Origin: Dactylosporangium sucinum
GTDB lineage: Bacteria; Actinomycetota; Actinomycetes; Mycobacteriales; Micromonosporaceae
Length of the DNA stretch: 64,000 nucleotides
Direction of reading: 5' to 3'
NCBI RefSeq assembly: GCF_014647515.1
Contig: NZ_BMPI01000025.1
Span: 5,511 to 69,510, forward strand
Below, piece after piece: positions 41,212-49,792 of this stretch; the first letter of the stretch is position 1, and each line of letters begins with the position of its first letter. The notes beneath the pieces were generated by a model. The model was not told the DNA's origin. It did not search any database and saw only the letters and a list, made by a program, of their open reading frames with translations. The position numbers and the translations under genes are program-made.

Positions 41212-42026
41212 TGCGCCGGCTGCACGCGGTCGTGCTCGCGCTGTACCCGCGAGCGGTCCGCGATCGCTACGGCGAGGAGATCGCCCTGCTGCTGGAACGG
41301 TCGCGCACCCCGGTGCGCGACCTCACCGACGTGGCCTGGTCCGCGCTGACGGATCGAACGGAGAAGCTCGTGACCGCCGACCTGCCCGATGCACTGCGGC
41401 GCACGCCCCGATGGCTGACGGTCGCCGCCGCCACCGTGCTGGTGTGCCTGGCCGTGCCGCTGCTGGGGTTCAGCGCGGTGCCGTCAGCCATCGTCCCCGT
41501 CGGGCTCATCGCCGGCCTGCTGTGCGCCAGACGCGGCGGCGGATTCGGCTCGGCGACCGTGGTGATCGGCGCCGCGCTGGCGCTCTTCACCGTGCCCCAC
41601 CTGGTCCAGTTGCTGGCCGGGCGGACCGATCGCATCGCGGAGGTCGCGAGCACGGCGGCGTTCGTCACGGCGGCGGCCGGACTGGCCGCGCTGGTGGTCG
41701 CCCTGGTGCGCCGCAACCGGCGCCCGGCCGCGCTGGCCGCCGCGGTGGTCGGGGCCCTCACGCTGCCGCTGCTCGCGACGACGATGCTGGTGTCGATGAG
41801 TGGCGCCGGTCCCACGGGCAACCCATGGCTGGCGTACTGGGTCAGCATGCTGCCGTACCGCGGGTGGAGCGAAGCGAGCGGCACAGCCTTCGTGCCCGTC
41901 CTGTTCGACGTCCTGATCTGGTATCCGGTCCTCTACACCCTCTGCCTGTCGTTCCTCCTGGCGTTCTGTTTCCGGGCAACGGTGACCCGGGGCGCGACGC
42001 CTCGGCCGGCCGGGACCTCGGCGTAG
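41211..42026 (+). CDS. PadR-associated multi-span membrane protein
   Basis: A 271-residue protein. The first 65 residues are soluble and start RRLHAVVLALYPRAVRDRYGEEIALLLERS, a pattern seen in actinobacterial membrane proteins encoded after PadR genes. Six hydrophobic segments follow. It is translationally coupled to the regulator (ATG overlaps TGA). The function is unknown; a role in sensing or countering membrane stress would fit the PadR link. Confidence 0.7.
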   Translation: MRRLHAVVLALYPRAVRDRYGEEIALLLERSRTPVRDLTDVAWSALTDRTEKLVTADLPDALRRTPRWLTVAAATVLVCLAVPLLGFSAVPSAIVPVGLIAGLLCARRGGGFGSATVVIGAALALFTVPHLVQLLAGRTDRIAEVASTAAFVTAAAGLAALVVALVRRNRRPAALAAAVVGALTLPLLATTMLVSMSGAGPTGNPWLAYWVSMLPYRGWSEASGTAFVPVLFDVLIWYPVLYTLCLSFLLAFCFRATVTRGATPRPAGTSA

Positions 42027-42060
42027 CCGACGCGGCCGCGGGCTGGCGGCGCCGAGCGGG

Positions 42061-42726
42061 TCAACGAGCCGGTGGCCGGACCAGACCCGTGCTGTAGGCG
42101 GCGATGACCAGCTGGGCGCGGTCCCGGGCATCGAGCTTCATGAGGAGCCGGCCGATGTGGGCCTTCGCGGTGGACAGGCTGACGTGCATGTGTGCGGCGA
42201 TCTCGGCATTGGACAGGCCGAGGCCGACCAGGGTCAGCACCTCCCGCTCCCGGTCGGTGGTGTCGGCGAGGTCGGCGGCGGGCTGCCGAGCGGTCTCCGG
42301 GCGGCGGACGAACTCCTCGATGAGCCGCCGGGTGACGCTCGGCGCGAGCAGGGACTCGCCGGAGGCGACGACGCGGATCGCGGTGAGCAGGTCGGCGGGG
42401 CGGGTGTCCTTGAGCAGGAAGCCGCTGGCGCCGGCCCGGAGCGCGGCGAAGACATACTCGTCGATGTCGAACGTGGTGAGGATGATGACCTTCACCGCGG
42501 TCGTGTCCGGCCGGACACAGATCTGGCGGGTCGCCTCGATGCCGTCCAGGCCGGGCATGCGGACGTCCATCAACACCACGTCGGGTCGTTCGCGGACGGC
42601 GAGGTCGACCGCGTCGGCGCCGGTGGCGGCCTCGCCGACCGCGGTGAGGTCCGGTGCCGTGTCGACCAGGACCCGGATGCTGCCGCGGACCAGCGTCTGA
42701 TCGTCGGCGACCAGCACCCGGATCAT
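42061..42726 (-). CDS. NarL/FixJ-family response regulator
   Basis: A 221-residue protein with an N-terminal receiver domain (phosphoacceptor Asp54 in VVLMDVRMPG, switch Thr in ILTTFD, Lys in LLKDTR) and a C-terminal LuxR-type helix-turn-helix (REREVLTLVGLGLSNAEIAAHM). It is co-translated with the histidine kinase, whose stop overlaps its ATG. The pair diverges from the ABC exporter genes at 44018, a probable target. Confidence 0.93.
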   Translation of the reverse strand: MIRVLVADDQTLVRGSIRVLVDTAPDLTAVGEAATGADAVDLAVRERPDVVLMDVRMPGLDGIEATRQICVRPDTTAVKVIILTTFDIDEYVFAALRAGASGFLLKDTRPADLLTAIRVVASGESLLAPSVTRRLIEEFVRRPETARQPAADLADTTDREREVLTLVGLGLSNAEIAAHMHVSLSTAKAHIGRLLMKLDARDRAQLVIAAYSTGLVRPPAR

Positions 42727-43847
42727 GCGTGCTCCGGCTGGGGGACCGGGAAGGTGGCGGTGATCCGGAAGCCCCGCTGATCCGGCGGCGGCCCGGCCTC
42801 GAGGGTCCCCCCGTACATGCGGGCCCGCTCGCGCATCCCGGTGATGCCGTGGCCGGCAGCGGCCGCTCCGGCGCCCCGGCCCCGGTCGGTCACCCGCACC
42901 GTGACCGTGGACGGACCGCGGTCGATGCGCACGTGGCAGCGGTCTGTCGCGGCGTGCTTGATGACGTTGGTGATGGCCTCCTGCACGACACGATAGGCAG
43001 CGAGGTCCACGCCGTCGGGCAGCGCGGCATGCTCGCCGGTGACCTCCAGGTCGACGTTGACGCCGGCGTTGGCGGCTTGCGAGACGAGCGCCGGCACGTC
43101 CGCGAGGCCCGGTGCCGGCCGGACCGGCTCGTCCGGCGCGCGCAGAACGCCGAGTAACGCGCGCATCTCCTGCAGCGCGGCCCGGCTCACCTCCTCGATC
43201 GACGACAGTGCCCGGCGCGCCTCCTGCGGGCGCTCCGCGGACACGTGGTTGGCCACGCCTGCCTGCAGCGCGATCACGCTCATCGTGTGGGCGACCACGT
43301 CGTGCAGCTCGCGGGCGATCCGCAGGCGTTCCTCGGTCAGCTGCCGCTGGGCCTGTTGCGCGGTGTGCAACCGCTGCTGCATGACCGCATGGCCGACGGC
43401 CCACGCGACCGACACCAGCAGCGCGCCTTCGAGCAGCGACCCGAGCCGGTTCGGGCCCGCTCCGCCCGGCGGGGCGATGACGAGCCCAGCAGCGCAGAGC
43501 AGCAGCGTGCCGGCGAGCACCCGCAGTGCCGCAGGGCGGGGGAACCGCAACGGCACCAGATACATCACGAAGGCGACCACCACCCACGGCGCCGGGAATG
43601 CCCCGGCACCCATGGCGACCGGCCCGGCGAGCACGGCGAGACCGAGCGCGACCATCGGCCGCCTGCGCCGCAGGGCCCCGGCGGCCGCTGCCGCCGCCAG
43701 GCCGGCCCAGAACGCCCAGGACGGACCCTGCGGCCCCGCCGACATCCGAGTCAGCGCCGTGGAGCCGGCCAGGAGCGCCGGCGCCGTCACGCAGTCGATC
43801 GCGATCCACTGGGCGGCGGTCATGCGCTCCTTCGCGTGGCTCTCCAT
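42723..43847 (-). CDS. DesK/NarX-type sensor histidine kinase
   Basis: A 374-residue kinase. The N-terminal 155 residues hold about five hydrophobic segments without a large extracellular domain. The HisKA_3 phosphoacceptor is His182 in RIARELHDVVAHTMSVIALQ, followed by a HATPase domain (VQEAITNVIKHA, DRGRGAGAAAAGHGITGMRERA). ATG 43847 lies seven bases after TAGCGT on the minus strand, suggesting a leaderless mRNA; ATG 43823 behind AAGGAG is an alternative. It signals to the response regulator encoded next. Confidence 0.92.
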   Translation of the reverse strand: MESHAKERMTAAQWIAIDCVTAPALLAGSTALTRMSAGPQGPSWAFWAGLAAAAAAGALRRRRPMVALGLAVLAGPVAMGAGAFPAPWVVVAFVMYLVPLRFPRPAALRVLAGTLLLCAAGLVIAPPGGAGPNRLGSLLEGALLVSVAWAVGHAVMQQRLHTAQQAQRQLTEERLRIARELHDVVAHTMSVIALQAGVANHVSAERPQEARRALSSIEEVSRAALQEMRALLGVLRAPDEPVRPAPGLADVPALVSQAANAGVNVDLEVTGEHAALPDGVDLAAYRVVQEAITNVIKHAATDRCHVRIDRGPSTVTVRVTDRGRGAGAAAAGHGITGMRERARMYGGTLEAGPPPDQRGFRITATFPVPQPEHA

Positions 43848-44017
43848 ACGGGACACGCTAACGCCCGGCGGGACGCTCGTCGTCGGACCGCAGGCCGACG
43901 CGGCGGGGTGTACCTGAGGCCGATCGGCACCGCGAAAGTCTGGACCCAGGCCCGACGACCCGGGCACCTTGCCGGGCGCACGGTGGTACCGACCGCGAAC
44001 GCAAGGAGGACGAGACG

Positions 44018-44752
44018 ATGACGGCTGTCGTCGACGCCCAGATGCTGGGCAAGCGGTACCGGGGCCGGTGGGCCCTCCATGCCTGCACGATGTCGATCCC
44101 GGCCGGGCACGTCGTCGGGCTCGTCGGGCCCAACGGCGCCGGCAAGAGCACGCTGCTGAACCTGGCGGTCGGGCTGCTCGCCCCGACCAGCGGCACGGTG
44201 CGGGTGTTCGGCGGGCCGCCCGCGTCGAGCCGGGTCCGGATCGGGTTCGTCGCCCAGGACGCACCGGCGTATACCACCCTGTCGGTCGCCGAACACCTCA
44301 CGCTCGGTGCCAAGCTCAACCCCACCTGGGACTCGGTGTACGCGAACGGCCGCGTGCGGCGGCTGGGACTGGACCACCGCAGGCGGGCCGGGCGCCTGTC
44401 CGGCGGGCAGCGCGCACAGCTCGCCCTGACCCTGGCCCTGGCCAAGCGCCCGGACCTGCTCGTGCTCGACGAACCGGCCGCCAGCCTCGACCCCCTGGCC
44501 CGGCGGGACTTCCTCGACGACCTCGCCGAGGCCGTCGCTGCCCGCGAGATGAGCGTCGTGCTGTCCTCGCACCTCGTGTCCGACCTGGAGCGGATCTGCG
44601 ACTACCTGATCGTGCTCGACGGCGGCCGGGTTCAGGCGGCCGGGCGGATCGCCGACCTGCTCGCCGCCCGGCAGGCCGGCACCGGCCTGGAGGACCTCGT
44701 CTTGGCAATCATGGGTCGCGACCGGCACGCCGGAACGGAGACCACCGCATGA
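44018..44752 (+). CDS. ABC transporter ATP-binding protein (export type)
   Basis: A 244-residue ATPase with Walker A GPNGAGKST (37-45), signature LSGGQ (127-131) and Walker B LLVLDEP (147-153). The style (CcmA/drug-efflux, with VRVFGGPPASSRVRIGFVAQDAPAY) is that of exporters. AAGGAGGA (44003-44010) precedes the ATG. It is coupled to the membrane protein gene at 44749 by overlap. The neighbouring two-component system suggests that it responds to a membrane-active compound. Confidence 0.92.
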   Translation: MTAVVDAQMLGKRYRGRWALHACTMSIPAGHVVGLVGPNGAGKSTLLNLAVGLLAPTSGTVRVFGGPPASSRVRIGFVAQDAPAYTTLSVAEHLTLGAKLNPTWDSVYANGRVRRLGLDHRRRAGRLSGGQRAQLALTLALAKRPDLLVLDEPAASLDPLARRDFLDDLAEAVAAREMSVVLSSHLVSDLERICDYLIVLDGGRVQAAGRIADLLAARQAGTGLEDLVLAIMGRDRHAGTETTA

Positions 44753-45801
44753 TCTGGCTGACCTGGCGGCAGTTCCGCGCCCAGGCATGGGCGGCGATCG
44801 GCTGCCTCGCGGTGCTCGCCGCCGTCCTCGCCGTGACCGGCCCGGGCCTCGCCCACGTCTACGCCACCAGCGGCCTGGGCACCTGCGTCACCGACGGCGA
44901 CTGCGCTGCCGCGCAGCGCGCCTTTGCCGGCGGCGTGCAGGCTGACGACGTCTACCCGCTGGTGTTCTTCGCCGGCATCGCGATCCTGTACCTCATGCCC
45001 GCGGTGATCGGCATGTTCTGGGGCGCACCGCTGGTCGCCCGGGAGCTCGAAGCGCGCACGTTCCGCCTAGCCTGGACCCAGAGCGTCAGCCGCATCCGCT
45101 GGCTGTGCGTCAAGCTCGCCCTTGTCGGCGGGACCGCGGCGATCGTCACCGCCCTGCTCAGCTGGGCGATCACCTGGTGGTCCGGACCCATCGACCGGGC
45201 CGACGGCCTCCCCGGCGCAGACGTGGGCCTCGGCCTGCCCAACCGGCTCATGCCGGTGATCTTCGGCGCACGGGACCTCGCCCCGGTCGGCCACGCCATG
45301 TTCGCGTTCGCCGTCGGCGTCGGCGCCGGCGCGCTGGTTCGCCGGACCGTGCCGGCGATGGCGGTCACGCTCGCCGTCGTCGCCGTGACGCAGCTCGTCG
45401 TCCCGACCGTGGTGCGGGAGCACTACGACGACCCGGCGACCACCACCGTTCCGCTCGCGCTCGGTCCCGGCACGCCGCACCAGATCACGATCGACGGCCG
45501 CACCATGACGGTGTCCACACCGGTGAGCATCCCGGGCGGATGGATCACCTCGGTCCGCACCGTCGACCGGGCCGGCCGGCCGTTCACCGGGCCCGCCCCG
45601 CAGGCCTGCCTCGACACGTCAAGCTCGCCGGCCGCGTGCACCGAGGCCATCAACCAACTGGGGCTGCGGCAACTCGTCACGTATCAGCCCGGCAGCCGCT
45701 ACTGGCGGTTCCAGATGTACGAGACGGCCGCTTGCCTGCTACTAGCCTTGACCCTGGTGGGCGTCCTGCTCCGGTACATCAGGCGCCTGCACCCGGCTTG
45801 A
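44749..45801 (+). CDS. ABC transporter permease, ABC-2-like
   Basis: A 350-residue membrane protein. It begins MIWLTWRQFRAQAW, a common start for actinobacterial ABC-2-like permeases paired with such ATPases. About six spans are seen, with an extracytoplasmic loop at about residues 225-310 containing two or more Cys (QACLDTSSSPAACTEA). It overlaps the ATPase gene and forms the exporter with it. The substrate is unknown. Confidence 0.85.
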   Translation: MIWLTWRQFRAQAWAAIGCLAVLAAVLAVTGPGLAHVYATSGLGTCVTDGDCAAAQRAFAGGVQADDVYPLVFFAGIAILYLMPAVIGMFWGAPLVARELEARTFRLAWTQSVSRIRWLCVKLALVGGTAAIVTALLSWAITWWSGPIDRADGLPGADVGLGLPNRLMPVIFGARDLAPVGHAMFAFAVGVGAGALVRRTVPAMAVTLAVVAVTQLVVPTVVREHYDDPATTTVPLALGPGTPHQITIDGRTMTVSTPVSIPGGWITSVRTVDRAGRPFTGPAPQACLDTSSSPAACTEAINQLGLRQLVTYQPGSRYWRFQMYETAACLLLALTLVGVLLRYIRRLHPA

Positions 45802-45879
45802 CCGCGAGCCCGGTGCATCCGGCCAGAAACCGCGCGGGTCACTCGAACCGTCGCCGACGTCACATCCGCTGCCGGGACC

Positions 45880-45908
45880 TTGTCGCTGGTACCCCCCGGG
45901 GGTATGTT
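45880..45908 (+). promoter_or_regulatory. Promoter with CsoR-type copper operator
   Basis: TTGTCG (45880-45885), a 17-base spacer and TATGTT (45903-45908). The spacer holds TACCCCCCGGGGGTA (45890-45904), the C-tract/G-tract pseudopalindrome recognised by CsoR repressors. Copper binding by CsoR would release it and switch on the P-type ATPase. No csoR gene is visible in this window. Confidence 0.82.
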
Positions 45909-45932
45909 CGGGTGGAGCGAAGGGAAGGTGCC

Positions 45933-48086
45933 ATGTCCGACGCACCGAGCAGGGCGCACGTCGGCGCCCACAGCGGTCACCACCATCCCGCAACCGACGA
46001 GGCGGCGCCGGCCGCCGCCCCGCACGCGGGACACGCACCGTCACCGGCAGGGCCCGGCGCCCACAACGCCCACGGCGGGCACGGGGGGCACGGCGGAGGC
46101 CATGACAAGCACGCCGGGCACGACCCGGAGATGTTCCGCCGCAAGTTCTGGCTGAGCCTGATCCTGACCGTGCCGGTCGTGCTGACCAGCGAGATGGTGA
46201 TGGACTGGTTCGGCTACCGGATCGACGTTCCGGGCATCTCCTGGGTCGGCCCCGTCCTCGGCTCCGTCGTGTTCCTCTACGGCGGCTGGCCGTTCCTGGT
46301 CGGCGGCGTCCGGGAGGTCCGCGACCGCGCCCCGGGCATGATGCTGCTCATCTCGATGGCGATCGCCGTCGCCTACGCCGCCTCGGTGGCCACCAGCGCC
46401 GGCCTGTTCCACCTGGACTTCTGGTGGGAGCTCGCCGCCCTGGTCACCATCATGCTGCTCGGGCACTGGCAGGAGATGAAGGCGATCGGGCAGGCCCAGG
46501 GCGCCCTCGCCGCCCTCGCCGCACTGCTGCCCGACGAGGCCGAACGGGTGTCACCGGACGGTGCCGTCGAGGCGGTGCCGGTGGCGCACCTGCGGGTCGG
46601 GGACGTGGTCCTCGTGCGTTCCGGCGGCCGGGTGCCGGCGGACGGGCGGGTCGTGGACGGCGAGGCCGAACTGGACGAGTCGATGATCACGGGCGAGTCC
46701 AAGCCGGTCCGGCGGGGGACCGGGGACCGGGTCGTGGCCGGCACGGTGGCCACCGACTCGGCGCTGCGGGTGCGCGTGGACGCCGTCGGCGAGGACACCG
46801 CCCTGGCCGGCATCGGGCGGCTCGTCGCGCAGGCGCAGGAGTCCAGCGGGCGCGCCCAGGTGCTGGCCGACCGGTTCGCGGCCCTGCTGTTCTACGTCGC
46901 CACCCTCGCCGCGGCCCTCACGTTCGGCGTCTGGTGGGCGCTCGGCGACGTCGACCAGTCCGTGGTGCGCGCCGTGACGGTCCTCGTGATCGCCTGCCCG
47001 CACGCGCTCGGGCTGGCCATCCCGCTGGTGATCGCGCTGTCCACGGCGGTGTCCGCGAAGGCGGGCATCCTGGTCAAGGACCGCCTCGCCCTGGAGCGCA
47101 TGCGCACCGTCGACACGGTGCTGTTCGACAAGACCGGCACCCTGACCCGCGGCGCGCACGTGCTCACCGGCATCGCCGCGGCCGGCGGCACGACCGAGGA
47201 CGACGTGCTGCGGCTGGCCGGCGGCGTGGAGGCCGACAGCGAGCATCCCCTCGCCAAGGCGATCGTCGTCGCCGCCGCCGGCAAGCAGGCGAAGGCGAGC
47301 GACTTCCGGTCACTGACCGGCCGCGGCGTGCAGGCCACCGTCGACGGCACCCGCTACGCCGTCGGCGGGCCGGCCCTGCTGCGCGAGCTGGCCGTGAGCG
47401 TGCCCGCCGACCTCGCCGAGCGGACCGCCGCGTGGTCCAGCCGTGGCGCCGCGGTGCTGCACCTGGTGCGGCTCTCCGGCGGCGGGGCCGAGGTGCTGGG
47501 CGCTCTGGCGCTGGAGGACGAGGTGCGCCCCGAGGCCCGGCAGGCCATCGCCGAGTTGCGCGCCGCGGGGGTCCGGAAGATCGTCATGATCACCGGAGAC
47601 GCCCGGCCGGTCGCCGACGCGGTCGCCGCCGACCTCGGCCTGGACGAGGTGTTCGCCGAGGTGCTGCCCGCCGACAAGGACCAGACCGTCGCCGGGTTGC
47701 AGGCCCGGGGACTCACCGTGGCCATGGTCGGCGACGGGGTCAACGACGCCCCCGCCCTGGCCCGCGCCGACGTCGGCATCGCGATCGGCGCCGGCACCGA
47801 CGTCGCCATCGAATCCGCCGGCGTCGTCCTCGCCTCCTCCGACCCCCGCGGCGTCAGCGGCGTGATCCGCCTGTCCCGTGCCTCCTACCGCAAGATGATC
47901 CAGAACCTGGCCTGGGCCGCCGGGTACAACGTCGTCGCCATCCCGCTCGCCGCCGGAGTGCTCGCCTGGGCCGGCGTCGCGCTCAGCCCCGCCGTCGGCG
48001 CGGTCCTCATGTCCGCCTCCACCATCGTGGTCGCCCTCAACGCGCAACTGCTGCGCCGGGTCCGGCTGAGCCCCGACCCGGCGTGA
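45933..48086 (+). CDS. Heavy-metal P1B-type ATPase with CPH motif (CopB-like)
   Basis: A 717-residue copper-type pump. A His/Gly-rich cytoplasmic N-terminus (about residues 8-66; HSGHHHP, GGHGGHGGGHDKHAGHD) replaces the usual CxxC metal-binding domains. It has the TGES actuator loop, the membrane motif CPH (about residue 354, VIACPHALGLAIP), the phosphorylated Asp in DKTGTLT (about 399), the SEHP motif and GDGVNDAPAL. CPH marks the P1B-3 group, which exports Cu(I) or Cu(II). ATG 45933 follows GGAAGG. The CsoR-type operator upstream supports a copper role. Confidence 0.94.
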   Translation: MSDAPSRAHVGAHSGHHHPATDEAAPAAAPHAGHAPSPAGPGAHNAHGGHGGHGGGHDKHAGHDPEMFRRKFWLSLILTVPVVLTSEMVMDWFGYRIDVPGISWVGPVLGSVVFLYGGWPFLVGGVREVRDRAPGMMLLISMAIAVAYAASVATSAGLFHLDFWWELAALVTIMLLGHWQEMKAIGQAQGALAALAALLPDEAERVSPDGAVEAVPVAHLRVGDVVLVRSGGRVPADGRVVDGEAELDESMITGESKPVRRGTGDRVVAGTVATDSALRVRVDAVGEDTALAGIGRLVAQAQESSGRAQVLADRFAALLFYVATLAAALTFGVWWALGDVDQSVVRAVTVLVIACPHALGLAIPLVIALSTAVSAKAGILVKDRLALERMRTVDTVLFDKTGTLTRGAHVLTGIAAAGGTTEDDVLRLAGGVEADSEHPLAKAIVVAAAGKQAKASDFRSLTGRGVQATVDGTRYAVGGPALLRELAVSVPADLAERTAAWSSRGAAVLHLVRLSGGGAEVLGALALEDEVRPEARQAIAELRAAGVRKIVMITGDARPVADAVAADLGLDEVFAEVLPADKDQTVAGLQARGLTVAMVGDGVNDAPALARADVGIAIGAGTDVAIESAGVVLASSDPRGVSGVIRLSRASYRKMIQNLAWAAGYNVVAIPLAAGVLAWAGVALSPAVGAVLMSASTIVVALNAQLLRRVRLSPDPA

Positions 48087-48133
48087 CGGGCCTCCCTGGC
48101 GGGGACGGGTCCGCCGGCCGGTCCGGCGGTCCC

Positions 48134-48167
48134 GGGCCGACGACCCGTCCGCACGGGTCGTCGGCCC
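48134..48167. terminator. Strong hairpin terminator after the P-type ATPase
   Basis: GGGCCGACGACCCGT (48134-48148) pairs perfectly with ACGGGTCGTCGGCCC (48153-48167) around a 4-base loop, 47 bases after the ATPase stop. The rest of the 396-base gap up to 48483 holds no convincing gene, only weak open frames of biased composition and the repeats at 48442. Confidence 0.75.
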
Positions 48168-48441
48168 GCGGCCCGGGGGCGATGCCCCGAACGACGTCGT
48201 CGGGTCGGCCGGGCGGCGCCCCGACCGCGGCGTGTGCGGCATCGCGCTGCGGCGGCGGGAAGTAGTCGCTCTGCGCGCAGCCGCCCGCCGGTCCGGCGGG
48301 GCCTCCCGCACCCCCGCGGCCGACGCCGTGCCGGCCTCGGCGATGACCGCGTCGTACCCGGCGGCGCGGGCGGCAGCCAGTTTCACCATCCGCGGCGTCG
48401 CCGGCATGCCTCGGGTTGACGGCGGCGCCGCACGCTCACAT

Positions 48442-48471
48442 ACTACTTACTCGGTAACTACTTACTCGATA
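48442..48471 (+). repeat. Tandem 15-base repeats upstream of the second PadR gene
   Basis: ACTACTTACTCGGTA (48442-48456) is followed directly by ACTACTTACTCGATA (48457-48471), differing at one base. They end eleven bases before the PadR ATG and cover the place where the promoter and start site must lie. They are probably the autoregulatory operator. Confidence 0.68.
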
Positions 48472-48482
48472 AGGTCGTTGGG

Positions 48483-49076
48483 ATGAGCGTGAAGTTCGGC
48501 CTGCTGGCGTTGTTCGCCGACGGGCCCAAGTACGGCTACCAGTTGCGCACCGAGTTCGAGGAGCGGACCGGGGGCACGTGGGCGGTCAACGTCGGCCAGG
48601 TGTACACGACACTGGAGCGGCTCGAGCGGGACGGCCTGGTCGCCGCCGAAGGCACGAATGCCGACGGGCGTGCCATGTACACGATCACCGAGGCCGGCCG
48701 GTCGGCGCTGGACGGATGGTTCAGCACGCCGGTGACCGACGCCGACCGGCCCCGCAACGAGCTGGCCGTCAAGCTGCTGATGGCGGCGACCACGCCCGGG
48801 GTCGACGTCGCCGCGGTGGTTCAGCGGCAGCGCACGGAGTCGCTGCGGATGATGCGCGACTACACCAGCCTGCGCCGCGACGCCGAGGCCGTCGACGACG
48901 TGGCCGGCGTGCTGCTGCTGGACAGCGTGGTCTTCGCGCTGGAGGGCGAGGTGCGCTGGCTCGACCACGTGGAGGCGACCGTCCTGCGCCGCGGCGGCCG
49001 GCTCGCCGCTCCCGTCCGGCAGCGCCGCGCGGCCCGATCGGCTGCGCGGCGCGCGGTGGAGCGGAGCGAGCGGTGA
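48483..49076 (+). CDS. PadR family transcriptional regulator with C-terminal Vir-type domain
   Basis: A 197-residue PadR protein of the longer class. The winged helix reads LLALFADGPKYGYQLRTEFEE, VGQVYTTLERLERDGLVAAEG and MYTITEAGRSALDGWF; the C-terminal half is helical. The stop overlaps the GTG of the ABC ATPase. Regulation of the ABC/FtsX-like exporter downstream is the obvious role. Confidence 0.92.
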   Translation: MSVKFGLLALFADGPKYGYQLRTEFEERTGGTWAVNVGQVYTTLERLERDGLVAAEGTNADGRAMYTITEAGRSALDGWFSTPVTDADRPRNELAVKLLMAATTPGVDVAAVVQRQRTESLRMMRDYTSLRRDAEAVDDVAGVLLLDSVVFALEGEVRWLDHVEATVLRRGGRLAAPVRQRRAARSAARRAVERSER

Positions 49077-49792
49077 GCGCGCAGCCGGTGTTGCGCTTCA
49101 CGGACGTGAGCCGGGTCTACCGGTCCGGCGAGACGGTCGTGCGCGCGCTGAGCGACCTGACCCTGGAGGTCGCGGCCGGCGAGCTGGTCGCGGTGATGGG
49201 CCCTTCCGGCTCGGGCAAGTCCACGCTGCTCGCGATCGGCGGCGGCCTGGACACTCCGACCTCGGGCCAGGTCCGGGTCGAGGGCACCACACTGGAGACG
49301 CTCTCGCCGACGGCGCTGGCCCGGCTGCGGCGCGACCGGATCGGCTACGTCTTCCAGGACTTCAACCTCGTCTCCGGGCTGACCGCCGCCGAGAACGTGG
49401 CCCTGCCCAGAGAACTGGCCGGTGTCTCCGTCCGGTCGGCGCGTGCCGAAGCGGTCGCCGCGCTGGAAGAGGTGGGGCTCGCCGGCGAGGCTGACCGGTT
49501 TCCCGACCAGCTCTCCGGCGGCCAGCAGCAGCGGGTGGCGGTTGCCCGGGCGCTCATCGGTCAGCGCCGGCTGCTGCTTGCTGACGAACCGACCGGGGCG
49601 CTCGATTCCGCCACCGGGCAGGCGGTCCTCGATCTGATCCGCGCCCGCGTGGACGCGGGCGCGGCCGGGGTGCTGGTCACCCATGAGGCGCGGTTCGCGA
49701 GCTGGGCCGACCGCATCGTGTTCCTGCGCGACGGGGTGATGGTCGACAGCACCGGCGGGCGGGACCGCGCCGAGGAGTTGCTGAGCTCGTGA
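49073..49792 (+). CDS. ABC transporter ATP-binding protein (MacB/LolD type)
   Basis: A 239-residue ATPase with Walker A GPSGSGKS (43-50), YVFQDFNLVSGLTAAENVALP typical of MacB/LolD ATPases, signature LSGGQQQRVAVARAL and Walker B LLLADEPTGALD. GTG 49073 overlaps the PadR stop. It works with the FtsX-like permease encoded next, overlapping it by four bases. Confidence 0.94.
   Translation: MSAQPVLRFTDVSRVYRSGETVVRALSDLTLEVAAGELVAVMGPSGSGKSTLLAIGGGLDTPTSGQVRVEGTTLETLSPTALARLRRDRIGYVFQDFNLVSGLTAAENVALPRELAGVSVRSARAEAVAALEEVGLAGEADRFPDQLSGGQQQRVAVARALIGQRRLLLADEPTGALDSATGQAVLDLIRARVDAGAAGVLVTHEARFASWADRIVFLRDGVMVDSTGGRDRAEELLSS

Noticed and set aside
45904..45906. ATG inside the CsoR box as the start of the P-type ATPase.
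   Set aside because: It is out of frame with the ATPase and lies within the -10 region.
48300..48407. Minus-strand reading of about 35 codons starting MPATPRMVKLAAARAAGYD.
   Set aside because: The first residues look protein-like, but similarity stops after about 30 codons, with no site or family. At most it is the trace of a decayed gene.
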